A stretch of 5,885 nt of DNA from an uncultured Rhodospirillaceae bacterium (GCA_913048145.1 CAJWVP010000193.1:1-5885); one strand, 5' to 3'; shown: positions 1-5,760, counted from the first letter of the stretch. Made by a program: numbers and translations. The notes: generated by a model not told the origin, from the sequence alone.

Positions 1-453
1 ATCAAGTTAGGCCCGTCAGACGTAGTGCTGTTCGGCGACATGCTCGAACACATGTCCGCCAACGAAGCGCGCGACGTCCTGGCCCGCGCGGCCATGAAAT
101 CCCGCTTCATGGCCCTGTCGATCCCCATCGGCCACTGGCCCCAGGATGAAATCGAGGGCAACCCCTTCGAGGTTCACGTGGAAGACGACCTCTCCCACGC
201 CGATATCCAAGACATTGTGCCCGACCTTTGCGGCGGTCAGGCCATGGTCAACGATCAGGGCCAAGGCCTCGGCGTCTATTTTGCCGCTACCAATCCCGCC
301 GACCGCGACACCCTTGCCGCCGCCGTCGTTGAAGCAGAAGACCTGATCGCCAGCGCTACATCGGATGGACTGAACGCGGTCGCCGTCGATTTTCTTGACC
401 CGGCCGCGAAGGCCGCCTTCCGTGACCGGATTGCCGCATCGGTGATGGTCTAG
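1..453 (+). CDS. SAM-dependent methyltransferase, C-terminal part (5' end outside window)
   Basis: The frame is open from the first base of the window and ends at TAG (451-453), leaving 150 residues of a longer protein. The segment DVVLFGDMLEHM (residues 7-18) is the post-motif-II strand and helix of class I methyltransferases (consensus like D-x-V-L-x-x-D-x-L-E-H). It is followed by a strand, SRFMALSIPIGHWPQ, and then GNPFEVH, a layout common in Methyltransf_23-like enzymes. The glycine-rich SAM loop (motif I) must lie upstream and is not visible. A GTG at 25 falls inside this conserved core, so it is not the real start. The last 70 or so residues are Ala/Asp-rich and I do not recognise them. 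The substrate is unknown. The gene converges on a sulfotransferase gene, and the two stop codons overlap. The final codons lie in one arm of a perfect inverted repeat. Confidence 0.72.
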   Translation: MKLGPSDVVLFGDMLEHMSANEARDVLARAAMKSRFMALSIPIGHWPQDEIEGNPFEVHVEDDLSHADIQDIVPDLCGGQAMVNDQGQGLGVYFAATNPADRDTLAAAVVEAEDLIASATSDGLNAVAVDFLDPAAKAAFRDRIAASVMV

Positions 454-495
454 GGCGCGTATCCGAGCCGCTTTGCCATCACCGATGCGGCAATC
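429..495. repeat. Perfect 20-bp inverted repeat across the convergent gene ends
   Basis: The left arm, gattgccgcatcggtgatgg (429-448), is exactly complementary to the right arm at 476-495. The arms are separated by 27 nt that contain both stop codons. The left arm is read as I-A-A-S-V-M by the methyltransferase on the + strand. The right arm is read in the same codon phase as I-A-A-S-V-M by the sulfotransferase on the - strand. Either transcript could fold into a 20-bp stem. There is no T-run after the stem in either direction, so it is not a textbook intrinsic terminator, although it may still block or process the converging transcripts. Confidence 0.9.
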
Positions 496-1199
496 TCAGC
501 CCGCGTTTGGTCATCCAGATGGACCGCACTTTCCCCCGTCATCTCCCGGATCGGCTGGTTGATCTGCCAGGTCCGGAATTGGCCGTGCCCGCCACCATCG
601 GCTCGAGAGCCCGGCTCCTCATTAGGTACCGCGGCGACACTTTCGACAATTAGGCTCGGGCGATCACTTTGCAGCAATGAAGGATCAAACGGCAGGTCGA
701 GGAAGCTAAACATCTCAGAAATCTTGGAGTGGCGATCAGCGAAGAACTCCTCATAGCGTATGGTATACAGATTGGCCTGCGGGGCCGACCGGAAAAGGGC
801 GAACACGGCGGCCCAGGTTTCCCATTCAGCAAACTGGTGGCCGGGAGGGCGCCCATCAGGTCCAGACGCTTCAAAGCGGCGGTTGAAGGACCCAAAGATA
901 TCCGCAGGGTTCTTGATGACCATGATGAACAGAGCTGGGGCGTTGTCCGCCAAATACTCCTTAAATTCTGCCACCAGACGGGGCACGTCACCTGGAATGG
1001 CATAGCTGGGTAGCCAGGGGAAGTTGATATCCTTGATGACGACGGCTTGCTTGCCATTGGCCGCGGCGGCGGCAGTGATCTCCGGCGTGATCGCGTTTGT
1101 TTCGTAGGGGTGTTCATGAACCTCGGGCGCGTTCCCAATGATCCGCTTCAGGATCGAGGTGCCGCTATGCGGAAACCCAAGGATGAAAATCTTTTTCAC
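450..1199 (-). CDS. Sulfotransferase family protein (PAPS-dependent)
   Basis: This 249-residue protein has the two nucleotide-binding signatures of the family. The 5'-phosphosulfate loop is GFPHSGTS (residues 8-15), directly after the first strand KKIFIL. The 3'-phosphate motif is IKNPADIFGS (95-104), with the usual Asn-Pro, Asp and Ser. Further typical pieces are YTIRYEEF (145-152) and a C-terminal INQPIREMTG (213-222), followed by a helix ending in KRLGY. The enzyme should transfer sulfate from PAPS to a hydroxyl or amino group of a glycan or small molecule; the acceptor cannot be read from sequence. The start chosen is GTG at 1199, because GGGGAGGA lies 9 nt upstream and the next residues begin the first strand. 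An in-frame GTG at 1226 lacks such a site and would add nine Gly/Arg-rich residues. The gene is divergent from the GSCFA gene and convergent with the methyltransferase. Confidence 0.85.
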   Translation of the reverse strand: MKKIFILGFPHSGTSILKRIIGNAPEVHEHPYETNAITPEITAAAAANGKQAVVIKDINFPWLPSYAIPGDVPRLVAEFKEYLADNAPALFIMVIKNPADIFGSFNRRFEASGPDGRPPGHQFAEWETWAAVFALFRSAPQANLYTIRYEEFFADRHSKISEMFSFLDLPFDPSLLQSDRPSLIVESVAAVPNEEPGSRADGGGHGQFRTWQINQPIREMTGESAVHLDDQTRAEIAASVMAKRLGYAP

Positions 1200-1325
1200 G
1201 CTGCCGCGTCCTCCCCGCTCCGGCACAACGTCCGAGGCGCGTATTTTAACCCGCCGTTAGCAATAAACGGCTATAATCCGTGAAGTGTTTACTGACATGC
1301 ACCACTATTGATCGGTTGCTGGAAA
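1200..1325. promoter_or_regulatory. Divergent promoter region, sulfotransferase / GSCFA genes
   Basis: This is a 126-nt non-coding gap between two divergent starts. On the + strand a perfect TATAAT lies at 1272-1277, 48 nt before the chosen GSCFA start, but no convincing -35 box sits 16-18 nt upstream of it. The box is flanked by ACGG (1267-1270) and CCGT (1278-1281). AACGG (1266-1270) can also pair with CCGTT at 1254-1258. On the - strand, TAAAAT (1248-1243) is a possible -10 for the sulfotransferase, again without a clear -35. The sulfotransferase Shine-Dalgarno GGGGAGGA lies inside this gap, about 9 nt from its GTG. Confidence 0.4.
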
Positions 1326-2576
1326 ATGGCAAAGACAGACGCAACGACAGTTTTCTCCGCCGCCGCGGCCAACGCCAGTCCCTTAAGCCCCGCGTACGTC
1401 CGCCATGTGGCCGACGCTATCTTCACGCCCGGCCCCGTGCGCGACTTCGTCAAGTCGGCCTTCGCCGACGGTGAGCGGCAAATGAATAGCCTTGATGAAT
1501 TGCTGGGCGCGCTCCGCGGGTTCTTCGCCCAAAACCTAGCGGACAACATGCGCGGCGCGGACATGGGCGGGTTGGATTCGGAAATCCTAGCGCAGGCCCA
1601 CCGATTAGACGAATTCGAGCGTCACGTCAGCGTCGACGTCTACCGCTATCGTCCGGACACGAAGCCAAATCCGGACGCCGTATTCTGGCCGAAACCGACG
1701 CACGCAAAGTTTCCGCGCTCCTTATTTGATACCCTGCCTTACGTCGCCCCCGTTCCGCTGCTGGATAAACACACGCCCATCGGCTCCGCCGGCAGCTGTT
1801 TCGCCAGCGAAATCGCCTATTACCTGCAGAACCAGGGTTTCAACTACGTCGTCACGGAACAACACCCGCACGACGGGGACATTCCAGAATCGCCGGCGCG
1901 TTGGGGCATCCTGTTCAATACGCCAAGCTTCACCCAGCTTGCCGAAAAGGCCTTCGGCCTGCGCGACATGCCGCGCTTGGCCGAGTATCACCAGGCCGGC
2001 TTCTGGCAGGACCCTTTCCGCGAAAACATCGCCTTCGGATCAGTGGAAGAATTGGATGCGGACCGCGAACCGCATATCGACGCCTGCCGTGCGGCACTTG
2101 AGCAATGCCGGGTCCTGATCGTCACCCTCGGACTTAATGAATGCTGGGAGTTCCTCCCGGATGGCAGTGTCGCTTCACGCAATCCGAAATCTAAGGAACA
2201 CGTCGCCTTGTTCCGACACCGGATGCTCACCGTGGCTGAAAACCTGGCCTACCTACAGCGGTTCCTGGACGTCTTGCGCACTCACAACCCAGACCTGACA
2301 CTCATTGTCACAGTCTCGCCGGTACCGTTCATGGCCACCGGTCTGGCAGACGAAAAGCACGTGGTAGTCGCCAACGCGCATTCCAAGGCGGTGCTGCGGG
2401 TGGTGGCGGACGAATTTGTCGCTGCCAATGAGAAGGTCCACTACTTCCCCAGTTACGAGATGGTCATGCACTGTCTGGATAACCCCTGGGAAGACGATCA
2501 GCGCCATGTCCGCCGCGACGCGGTGGCGCGTATCATGTCATTGTTCGAGCAGATGTTCGTAATTGGCGATGTTTGA
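1326..2576 (+). CDS. GSCFA domain protein (SGNH-hydrolase-like)
   Basis: The 416-residue protein carries the family's name-giving motif GSCFA at residues 156-160, within PIGSAGSCFASEIAYYL. It also has the other conserved blocks: RWGILFNTPSF (192-202), LIVTLGLNECWEF (264-276), LIVTVSPVPFMATG (326-339), and a C-terminal block NPWEDDQRHV (386-395). GSCFA proteins are thought to share the SGNH/GDSL esterase fold. By that analogy Ser157 would be the nucleophile and the D391-x-x-H394 pair the catalytic Asp/His; this is inference. The first 110 or so residues are a helical N-terminal extension outside the domain. I see no signal peptide. I chose ATG at 1326. A TTG 18 nt upstream has no ribosome site, and the ATG itself has only a weak one. 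The gene is divergent from the sulfotransferase, which may fit joint modification of a surface polymer, but the substrate is unknown. Confidence 0.86.
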   Translation: MAKTDATTVFSAAAANASPLSPAYVRHVADAIFTPGPVRDFVKSAFADGERQMNSLDELLGALRGFFAQNLADNMRGADMGGLDSEILAQAHRLDEFERHVSVDVYRYRPDTKPNPDAVFWPKPTHAKFPRSLFDTLPYVAPVPLLDKHTPIGSAGSCFASEIAYYLQNQGFNYVVTEQHPHDGDIPESPARWGILFNTPSFTQLAEKAFGLRDMPRLAEYHQAGFWQDPFRENIAFGSVEELDADREPHIDACRAALEQCRVLIVTLGLNECWEFLPDGSVASRNPKSKEHVALFRHRMLTVAENLAYLQRFLDVLRTHNPDLTLIVTVSPVPFMATGLADEKHVVVANAHSKAVLRVVADEFVAANEKVHYFPSYEMVMHCLDNPWEDDQRHVRRDAVARIMSLFEQMFVIGDV

Positions 2577-2684
2577 ACGCCCGTGGCAGCATCCGGCCCT
2601 CAGCTGATTTCGCCTACCCTATCGGCCAGGCTGCGGGCACGCGCCGCGGAACCCAGATGATAGGCCCGCTAAGTTCCCATGGGC
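2577..2684. other. Convergent intergenic gap, no gene seen
   Basis: These 108 nt lie between the tail ends of the GSCFA and reductase genes. The only structure noted is GCGGGC (2633-2638) against GCCCGC (2664-2669), a 6-bp stem with a 25-nt loop and no T-run, so it is a poor terminator. I see no reading frame with a credible start. Confidence 0.4.
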
Positions 2685-3797
2685 TCAGACATCCACCACA
2701 AGGTCGCTGGTTGGCCGGGCACTGCAGATGAGAACCTCATCATCACTCATGGGTGTCACCACCCCATCATGGGTGTATTCGAACCCGCCATCCAGGACAA
2801 CGGAAAGGCAGCTGTGGCACATGCCGGAACGGCAGACGAAATCCGGCTCGACCCCATTTGCCTCTGCCAATTCGAGGATCGTACCTGCACTCGGCGTCCA
2901 GCTGGCACTGACGCCCGACTGGCGGAACTCAACCTTGAACGACGCCTCCGGCGCCAACCCCGTATCGGCAGCGACCTGTTCGGGCGCGGTCTCGCGCAGC
3001 TCGCAGGCGTTGCCAAAAAATTCGTAGACGATCTGAAATTCGTCGAAGCCTTTGTCGACCAGGTCGTTGTAGAGTGCCTTCATGAACGGCGTCGACCCGC
3101 ACAGGAACACCTGCGCAGACGTATCGGGCATCAGGGATTGCAACAGCCCGGCGGTGACGTGGCCGGCACTGTCGTAATCTTCGCCTAGAACATCACCATC
3201 GTCAGGGCGGCTGTAGCAGATGTGCGCGCGGATGTTATCGTTAGCCTGCGCAACGGCGCGGACATGGTCGCCAAAGGCGTGCTCGCGCCCGTTGCGAACC
3301 CCGTGGACGAACCAGACGTTGCGGGTCGACCCCGCGTCAACGATGGCATTAAGCATGGCGATCATGGGCGTGCACCCGACCCCACCGGACAGCAGCAGCA
3401 CCGGACCCTTGCCCCCGGGGAGGAGCGCGAATTGACCGCTGGGCGCGCGGACCTGAAGTTTCGTGCCCACCTGGACGTGGTCATGGAAATAATTGGACGA
3501 TACGCCCGGCGGCAGGTCTGGCTGGTCCGCCGGCGCCGGTTCGCGCTTTATGGAAAGCCGGTAGTGGCAAGCGTCCTTGGGGCTGTCGGAAATAGTGTAA
3601 TTGCGGATCACCGGCGTCATGCGGTCCGGTAGATCGAGGACGAAGCCCAGGGATTGCCCAGGCCGGTAAGTGGGCAACTCACCGCCGTCCTCGGGCACCA
3701 AATAGAATGACGTGACCGTCTCGCTTTCCGCCTCGCGGCGATCCACAAGGAAGGTGCGACATCCTTCCCAACCCGGTTCCGTGACCATCGAGCTCAT
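2685..3797 (-). CDS. FAD/NAD(P)H oxidoreductase with C-terminal 2Fe-2S ferredoxin domain
   Basis: This is a 370-residue soluble electron-transfer protein with three domains. The FAD-binding ferredoxin-reductase barrel spans about 10-125, with flavin motif RNYTIS at 65-70. The NAD(P)-binding domain spans about 130-255, with GGVGCTPM at 138-145 and the FLCGSTPFM block at 231-239. The plant-type 2Fe-2S domain spans about 285-370, with cluster ligands C322, C327, C330 and C358. The first two domains resemble the reductase half of flavohemoglobin, including VHGVRNG and YEFFGN, but the globin is absent. The layout matches reductase subunits that feed Rieske oxygenases or similar partners (GbcB-like, hybrid-cluster reductase-like). 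No partner gene is in the window. The start is ATG at 3797, preceded by AAGGGGG; ATG at 3788 is also possible. The frame stays open upstream to 4004, but that extension overlaps the divergent gene and its promoter. Confidence 0.88.
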   Translation of the reverse strand: MSSMVTEPGWEGCRTFLVDRREAESETVTSFYLVPEDGGELPTYRPGQSLGFVLDLPDRMTPVIRNYTISDSPKDACHYRLSIKREPAPADQPDLPPGVSSNYFHDHVQVGTKLQVRAPSGQFALLPGGKGPVLLLSGGVGCTPMIAMLNAIVDAGSTRNVWFVHGVRNGREHAFGDHVRAVAQANDNIRAHICYSRPDDGDVLGEDYDSAGHVTAGLLQSLMPDTSAQVFLCGSTPFMKALYNDLVDKGFDEFQIVYEFFGNACELRETAPEQVAADTGLAPEASFKVEFRQSGVSASWTPSAGTILELAEANGVEPDFVCRSGMCHSCLSVVLDGGFEYTHDGVVTPMSDDEVLICSARPTSDLVVDV

Positions 3798-3818
3798 ATC
3801 CCCCTTCGGTTTCCTTGA

Positions 3819-3842
3819 GAGCATTATGTGGCGTGAATGCTC
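3819..3842. promoter_or_regulatory. Palindromic operator candidate at the reductase promoter
   Basis: GAGCATT (3819-3825) and AATGCTC (3836-3842) form perfect 7-bp inverted arms with a 10-nt spacer. On the - strand this covers the predicted -10 box and part of the -35/-10 spacer, the usual place for a repressor or a MerR-type regulator. The cognate regulator is not in the window. Confidence 0.45.
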
Positions 3843-3853
3843 GGGCCTGACAA
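3823..3853 (-). promoter_or_regulatory. Predicted promoter of the reductase gene
   Basis: On the - strand, TTGTCA (3853-3848) is a good -35 box and CATAAT (3828-3823) a good -10, separated by 19 nt. Transcription would start near 3816, leaving a leader of about 19 nt that holds the purine-rich ribosome site. A spacer of 19 nt is longer than optimal, which suggests that an activator may be needed. Confidence 0.42.
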
Positions 3854-3897
3854 GAGCGCATGCGGCACGGGGTTTCACGATGGGGTGTGCGACGTTA

Positions 3898-4368
3898 ATG
3901 TTGGAGGTCATGGAAATCACGGCTTCCCGACGACGCACAATCCGCGCTCCCAACAACAAGGCCTGGGAGGATTTTGTCGCGTGGTGCCAGTCCCGCGGTC
4001 TCAACCCGGTGCCGGCGAATCCATGGGCCGTGGCCGCCTACGCCCGATCCTTGGAGGGGCGCCTCAAGCCAGCCACCATTCGCAAGCGCATTGGCGAACT
4101 GACCCGAGTCCACGCGGAGAAAACACGGAAGAGGCTGGCCCATCACCCATTGGTCCAGCGCACCTTAGACATGATCGAACGACGCGCCGAGGCTGACAAA
4201 AGCGACGGATCGCTGTTCGCCGATGATGACGCCCTCGCCACCTGTCCCCCGAAGCGGCCGCGCCGCAAGTCCGCCGCCAAGCCTGAAGCCGACACGACGC
4301 CGAAGCCGGGGCGAACGTCGCTCAGCGGACAACCCCGCTTGGTCTCGCGCCGTACCCTGAAACGATAA
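3898..4368 (+). CDS. Stand-alone recombinase core-binding (SAM-like) domain protein with basic tail
   Basis: The predicted protein has 156 residues. Residues about 20-93 resemble the N-terminal core-binding domain of tyrosine recombinases (Phage_int_SAM_like). The features are KAWEDFVAWCQSRGLNPVPA, then a helix around WAVAAYARSL, then LKPATIRKRIGELTRVH, and a last helix ending near LVQRTLDMIERR. No catalytic domain follows: the R...H-x-x-R...Y residues are absent and the frame stops at TAA (4366-4368). In its place is a low-complexity tail rich in Lys, Arg, Pro and Ala (about 117-156), like those of nucleoid-binding proteins. It should bind DNA but cannot recombine by itself. Start choice is uncertain. 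ATG 3898 has GGGGTG 10 nt upstream; ATG 3910 has GGAGG, but only 2 nt away. It could be a domesticated or truncated integrase. It is divergent from the reductase and convergent with the peptidase. Confidence 0.68.
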   Translation: MLEVMEITASRRRTIRAPNNKAWEDFVAWCQSRGLNPVPANPWAVAAYARSLEGRLKPATIRKRIGELTRVHAEKTRKRLAHHPLVQRTLDMIERRAEADKSDGSLFADDDALATCPPKRPRRKSAAKPEADTTPKPGRTSLSGQPRLVSRRTLKR

Positions 4369-4395
4369 GTTGAAGCCCTAAGATTGGGGTGTCGC

Positions 4396-4423
4396 GGCGG
4401 CCCATAAGGTCTGCCAGGCCGCC
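4396..4423 (+). terminator. GC-rich hairpin after the recombinase-like gene
   Basis: GGCGGCC (4396-4402) pairs with GGCCGCC (4417-4423) to give a 7-bp stem with a 14-nt loop, followed by the weak T stretch TTCTACT. It begins 28 nt after the TAA of the + strand gene, so it is placed to end that transcript. The poor T-run keeps confidence low. Confidence 0.33.
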
Positions 4424-4441
4424 TTCTACTGCAAGTCCTGA

Positions 4442-4461
4442 CAGGCCGGTTCAAAGGCCTG
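4442..4461. repeat. Short inverted repeat in convergent gap
   Basis: CAGGCC (4442-4447) and GGCCTG (4456-4461) are perfect arms around an 8-nt loop. This second hairpin in the 229-nt gap between converging genes has no T-run on either side. It may contribute to transcript ends from either strand, or be incidental. Confidence 0.3.
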
Positions 4462-4500
4462 CGCCACATCGCCCCGGGTGGAGCAGCCAGACGGGGTGCA

Positions 4501-4587
4501 CTACCCATCGGTCTTTTTGGCAATGAATCTGAGTTCCAATAACAACGCACCGCGCGACGGACCCGCATCGAAGAAAAAGTCACTCAT
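4501..4587 (-). CDS. Possible 28-residue small protein downstream of the peptidase
   Basis: An ATG at 4587 opens a 28-codon frame starting MSDFFFDAGPSRGALLLELR and ending at TAG (4501-4503). It starts 10 nt after the peptidase TGA. GAAGAGAG, which overlaps that stop, sits about 4 nt upstream as a reasonable ribosome site, so translation could be coupled to the peptidase. I recognise no family. The same frame continues with protein-like sequence past the TAG, so this may instead be the start of a broken gene. Confidence 0.3.
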   Translation of the reverse strand: MSDFFFDAGPSRGALLLELRFIAKKTDG

Positions 4588-4597
4588 GGTGCTCTCT

Positions 4598-5629
4598 TCA
4601 GTCCTTCAGCTCAACGTCACGGCGCGCGGTGAAACGTTGGGTTCGGCCACTGGCGTCGCGTCGCTCAATCACGATCTCGCCGTGATAGGTGCCCGCGGGC
4701 CAAAAAAGGCCGCGTTTCCTCCGGCCTGCGGAAATCGTGCGGCGTGCTTGGCGCTTCGACAAGACATTGCTGTAATCGATGACCACCCCCCCATCAGGTC
4801 CGGTGATGCGGAGCCGCACTTTATCACCGGCCTCGACCCAAAAGACCTCCGCCCAGAGGACCAGGGCAGGCGCACGCCTCGACAGCGCCGCATCCTGATA
4901 GAGACCCTTGCGGATCGAATGCATCTTAGGCCGCGTCGGTGCGAACCCGATGGTGTAGACGGCAGTCATCGGTCGCGATAGGGCCTGCATAGCCGCGGCT
5001 GTCCACAATGGCGATTCGCCCGCCTGGCAGGCCGTTTTACGGTTGCTCCCAACGAAGGGGTCGATCACCCGCCCCCAGTACCGGACCGAGAGATGGATAT
5101 GAGGAAACGTCGCCATGCCCGAATGGCCGACGAACGCGATCCGCTGACCGCGGTCGACCCGCTGACCACGCTTGACCACGATACTGCCGCGCCGGAGATG
5201 GCAATACTGGGTCTCCCAGCCGTCCGCATGGCGAACGACGACGCCGTTGCCGCAAAAGAGATTGTGTTTAGTGCGCTGGAATTCGGCACTCGGCACCCTG
5301 TCCGGCATGCTGTCGCGGAAGGTCGTCACCACGCCCGGCGCAGCAGCAAGGACCGGTACGCCGGCCCGCATGGCGGCCATGTCGCGGATCGCGATATCGG
5401 TTCCCTTGTGGCCGTTGTAGCCATGGTCCGTGCAGCGGAAATCGCGCATTCCCTTCTTTGGGTCGTGATCTACTAGGTTCACCAGCCAACAATCCGTCCC
5501 GGGCGCGCACTTGATCGGCAGACTCAAGGACAGCGGTTCGGCGTGCGCCGTAAAACCGGCCATCATGAGGCCGCCAATCATCGTGATCATCGCCGGGAGG
5601 CGCCATTGGCTAGGGACGAGGTATCTCAT
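4598..5629 (-). CDS. Exported M23-family metallopeptidase (LytM-like)
   Basis: The protein has 343 residues. An N-terminal signal peptide is likely: Arg in the n-region, a hydrophobic stretch at about 13-27, and AHA at 28-30 before EP, so it should act in the periplasm or at the envelope. The M23 zinc-peptidase core follows. H74-x-G-x-D78 (HKGTD) and the second His of HIHLS (H179) are the expected zinc ligands. H144 in QYCHL and H177 are the expected catalytic histidines. The module therefore looks intact and active, probably on peptidoglycan cross-bridges or stem peptides. Residues about 220-343 form a C-terminal beta-rich region that I do not recognise. The mature part has six cysteines (41, 47, 66, 126, 143, 201), suggesting disulfides. 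ATG 5629 is chosen because it supplies the charged n-region, though no clear ribosome site precedes it; ATG 5590 is the alternative. The gene stands alone, divergent from a MaoC-type gene. Confidence 0.88.
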   Translation of the reverse strand: MRYLVPSQWRLPAMITMIGGLMMAGFTAHAEPLSLSLPIKCAPGTDCWLVNLVDHDPKKGMRDFRCTDHGYNGHKGTDIAIRDMAAMRAGVPVLAAAPGVVTTFRDSMPDRVPSAEFQRTKHNLFCGNGVVVRHADGWETQYCHLRRGSIVVKRGQRVDRGQRIAFVGHSGMATFPHIHLSVRYWGRVIDPFVGSNRKTACQAGESPLWTAAAMQALSRPMTAVYTIGFAPTRPKMHSIRKGLYQDAALSRRAPALVLWAEVFWVEAGDKVRLRITGPDGGVVIDYSNVLSKRQARRTISAGRRKRGLFWPAGTYHGEIVIERRDASGRTQRFTARRDVELKD

Positions 5630-5716
5630 AACAATGGCATAGCAATTCTGCCATGCGGCGTCTGCATATAATCATCAAGAGTTTATGGCGATGCAGCATC
5701 ATGTCGCTGGAGAGTG

Positions 5717-5743
5717 TTGCCAAAGGCTCAAAATACTTATAAT
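5717..5743 (+). promoter_or_regulatory. Predicted promoter of the MaoC-type gene
   Basis: TTGCCA (5717-5722) matches the -35 consensus at five of six positions, and TATAAT (5738-5743) is a perfect -10. The spacer is 15 nt, shorter than optimal. A transcript starting near 5750 would have a leader of about 60 nt carrying the palindrome at 5761-5777. Confidence 0.38.
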
Positions 5744-5760
5744 TTTGCACTGCGATATAA

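Larger units (their letters stand above)
4378..4587 (-). pseudogene. Possible decayed 69-codon gene interrupted by TAG codons
   Basis: Reading on from ATG 4587 in one frame, the only stops before 4378 are TAG at 4501-4503 and TAG at 4426-4428; the frame closes with a third TAG at 4378-4380. The segments between them read like ordinary protein: CTPSGCSTRGDVAQAFEPAC and then KAAWQTLWAAATPQS. The neighbouring reverse frame across the same bases is open but is Arg/Pro-rich, as expected for an out-of-frame shadow of GC-rich coding DNA. Nearby genes use TAG as a normal stop, so general recoding is unlikely. Decay of a small gene is the simpler reading; chance is not excluded. Confidence 0.25.

Noticed and set aside
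429..495. Inverted repeat as a classical intrinsic terminator
   Set aside because: No T-run follows the stem on either strand, and the loop of 27 nt is long. It is listed as a repeat instead.
1308..1325. TTG start for the GSCFA gene at 1308
   Set aside because: There is no Shine-Dalgarno sequence upstream and it is a rare start codon; ATG 1326 lies only six codons later.
2679..3188. 169-codon + strand frame opposite the reductase ferredoxin and NAD domains
   Set aside because: The opposite strand encodes clear 2Fe-2S and NAD-binding motifs, and this frame has no recognisable family features.
3712..3897. N-terminal extension of the recombinase-like protein to 3712
   Set aside because: It runs antisense through the reductase start, and the residues resemble shadow sequence. 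Conserved domain sequence begins only after 3910.
3798..4004. N-terminal extension of the reductase to an ATG at 4004
   Set aside because: It would overlap the divergent gene and the predicted promoter and operator. The added residues do not belong to the FAD domain, and ATG 3797 has a nearby ribosome site.
4143..4583. 146-codon open frame on the - strand between the peptidase and the recombinase-like gene
   Set aside because: It is extremely Arg/Pro-rich, overlaps the end of the recombinase-like gene, and has the composition of an out-of-frame shadow in GC-rich DNA.
4378..4587. Pyrrolysine-type TAG recoding
   Set aside because: Two ordinary genes in the window end in TAG, no pyl gene or tRNA is visible, and three TAGs in a 70-codon frame fit decay or chance better.
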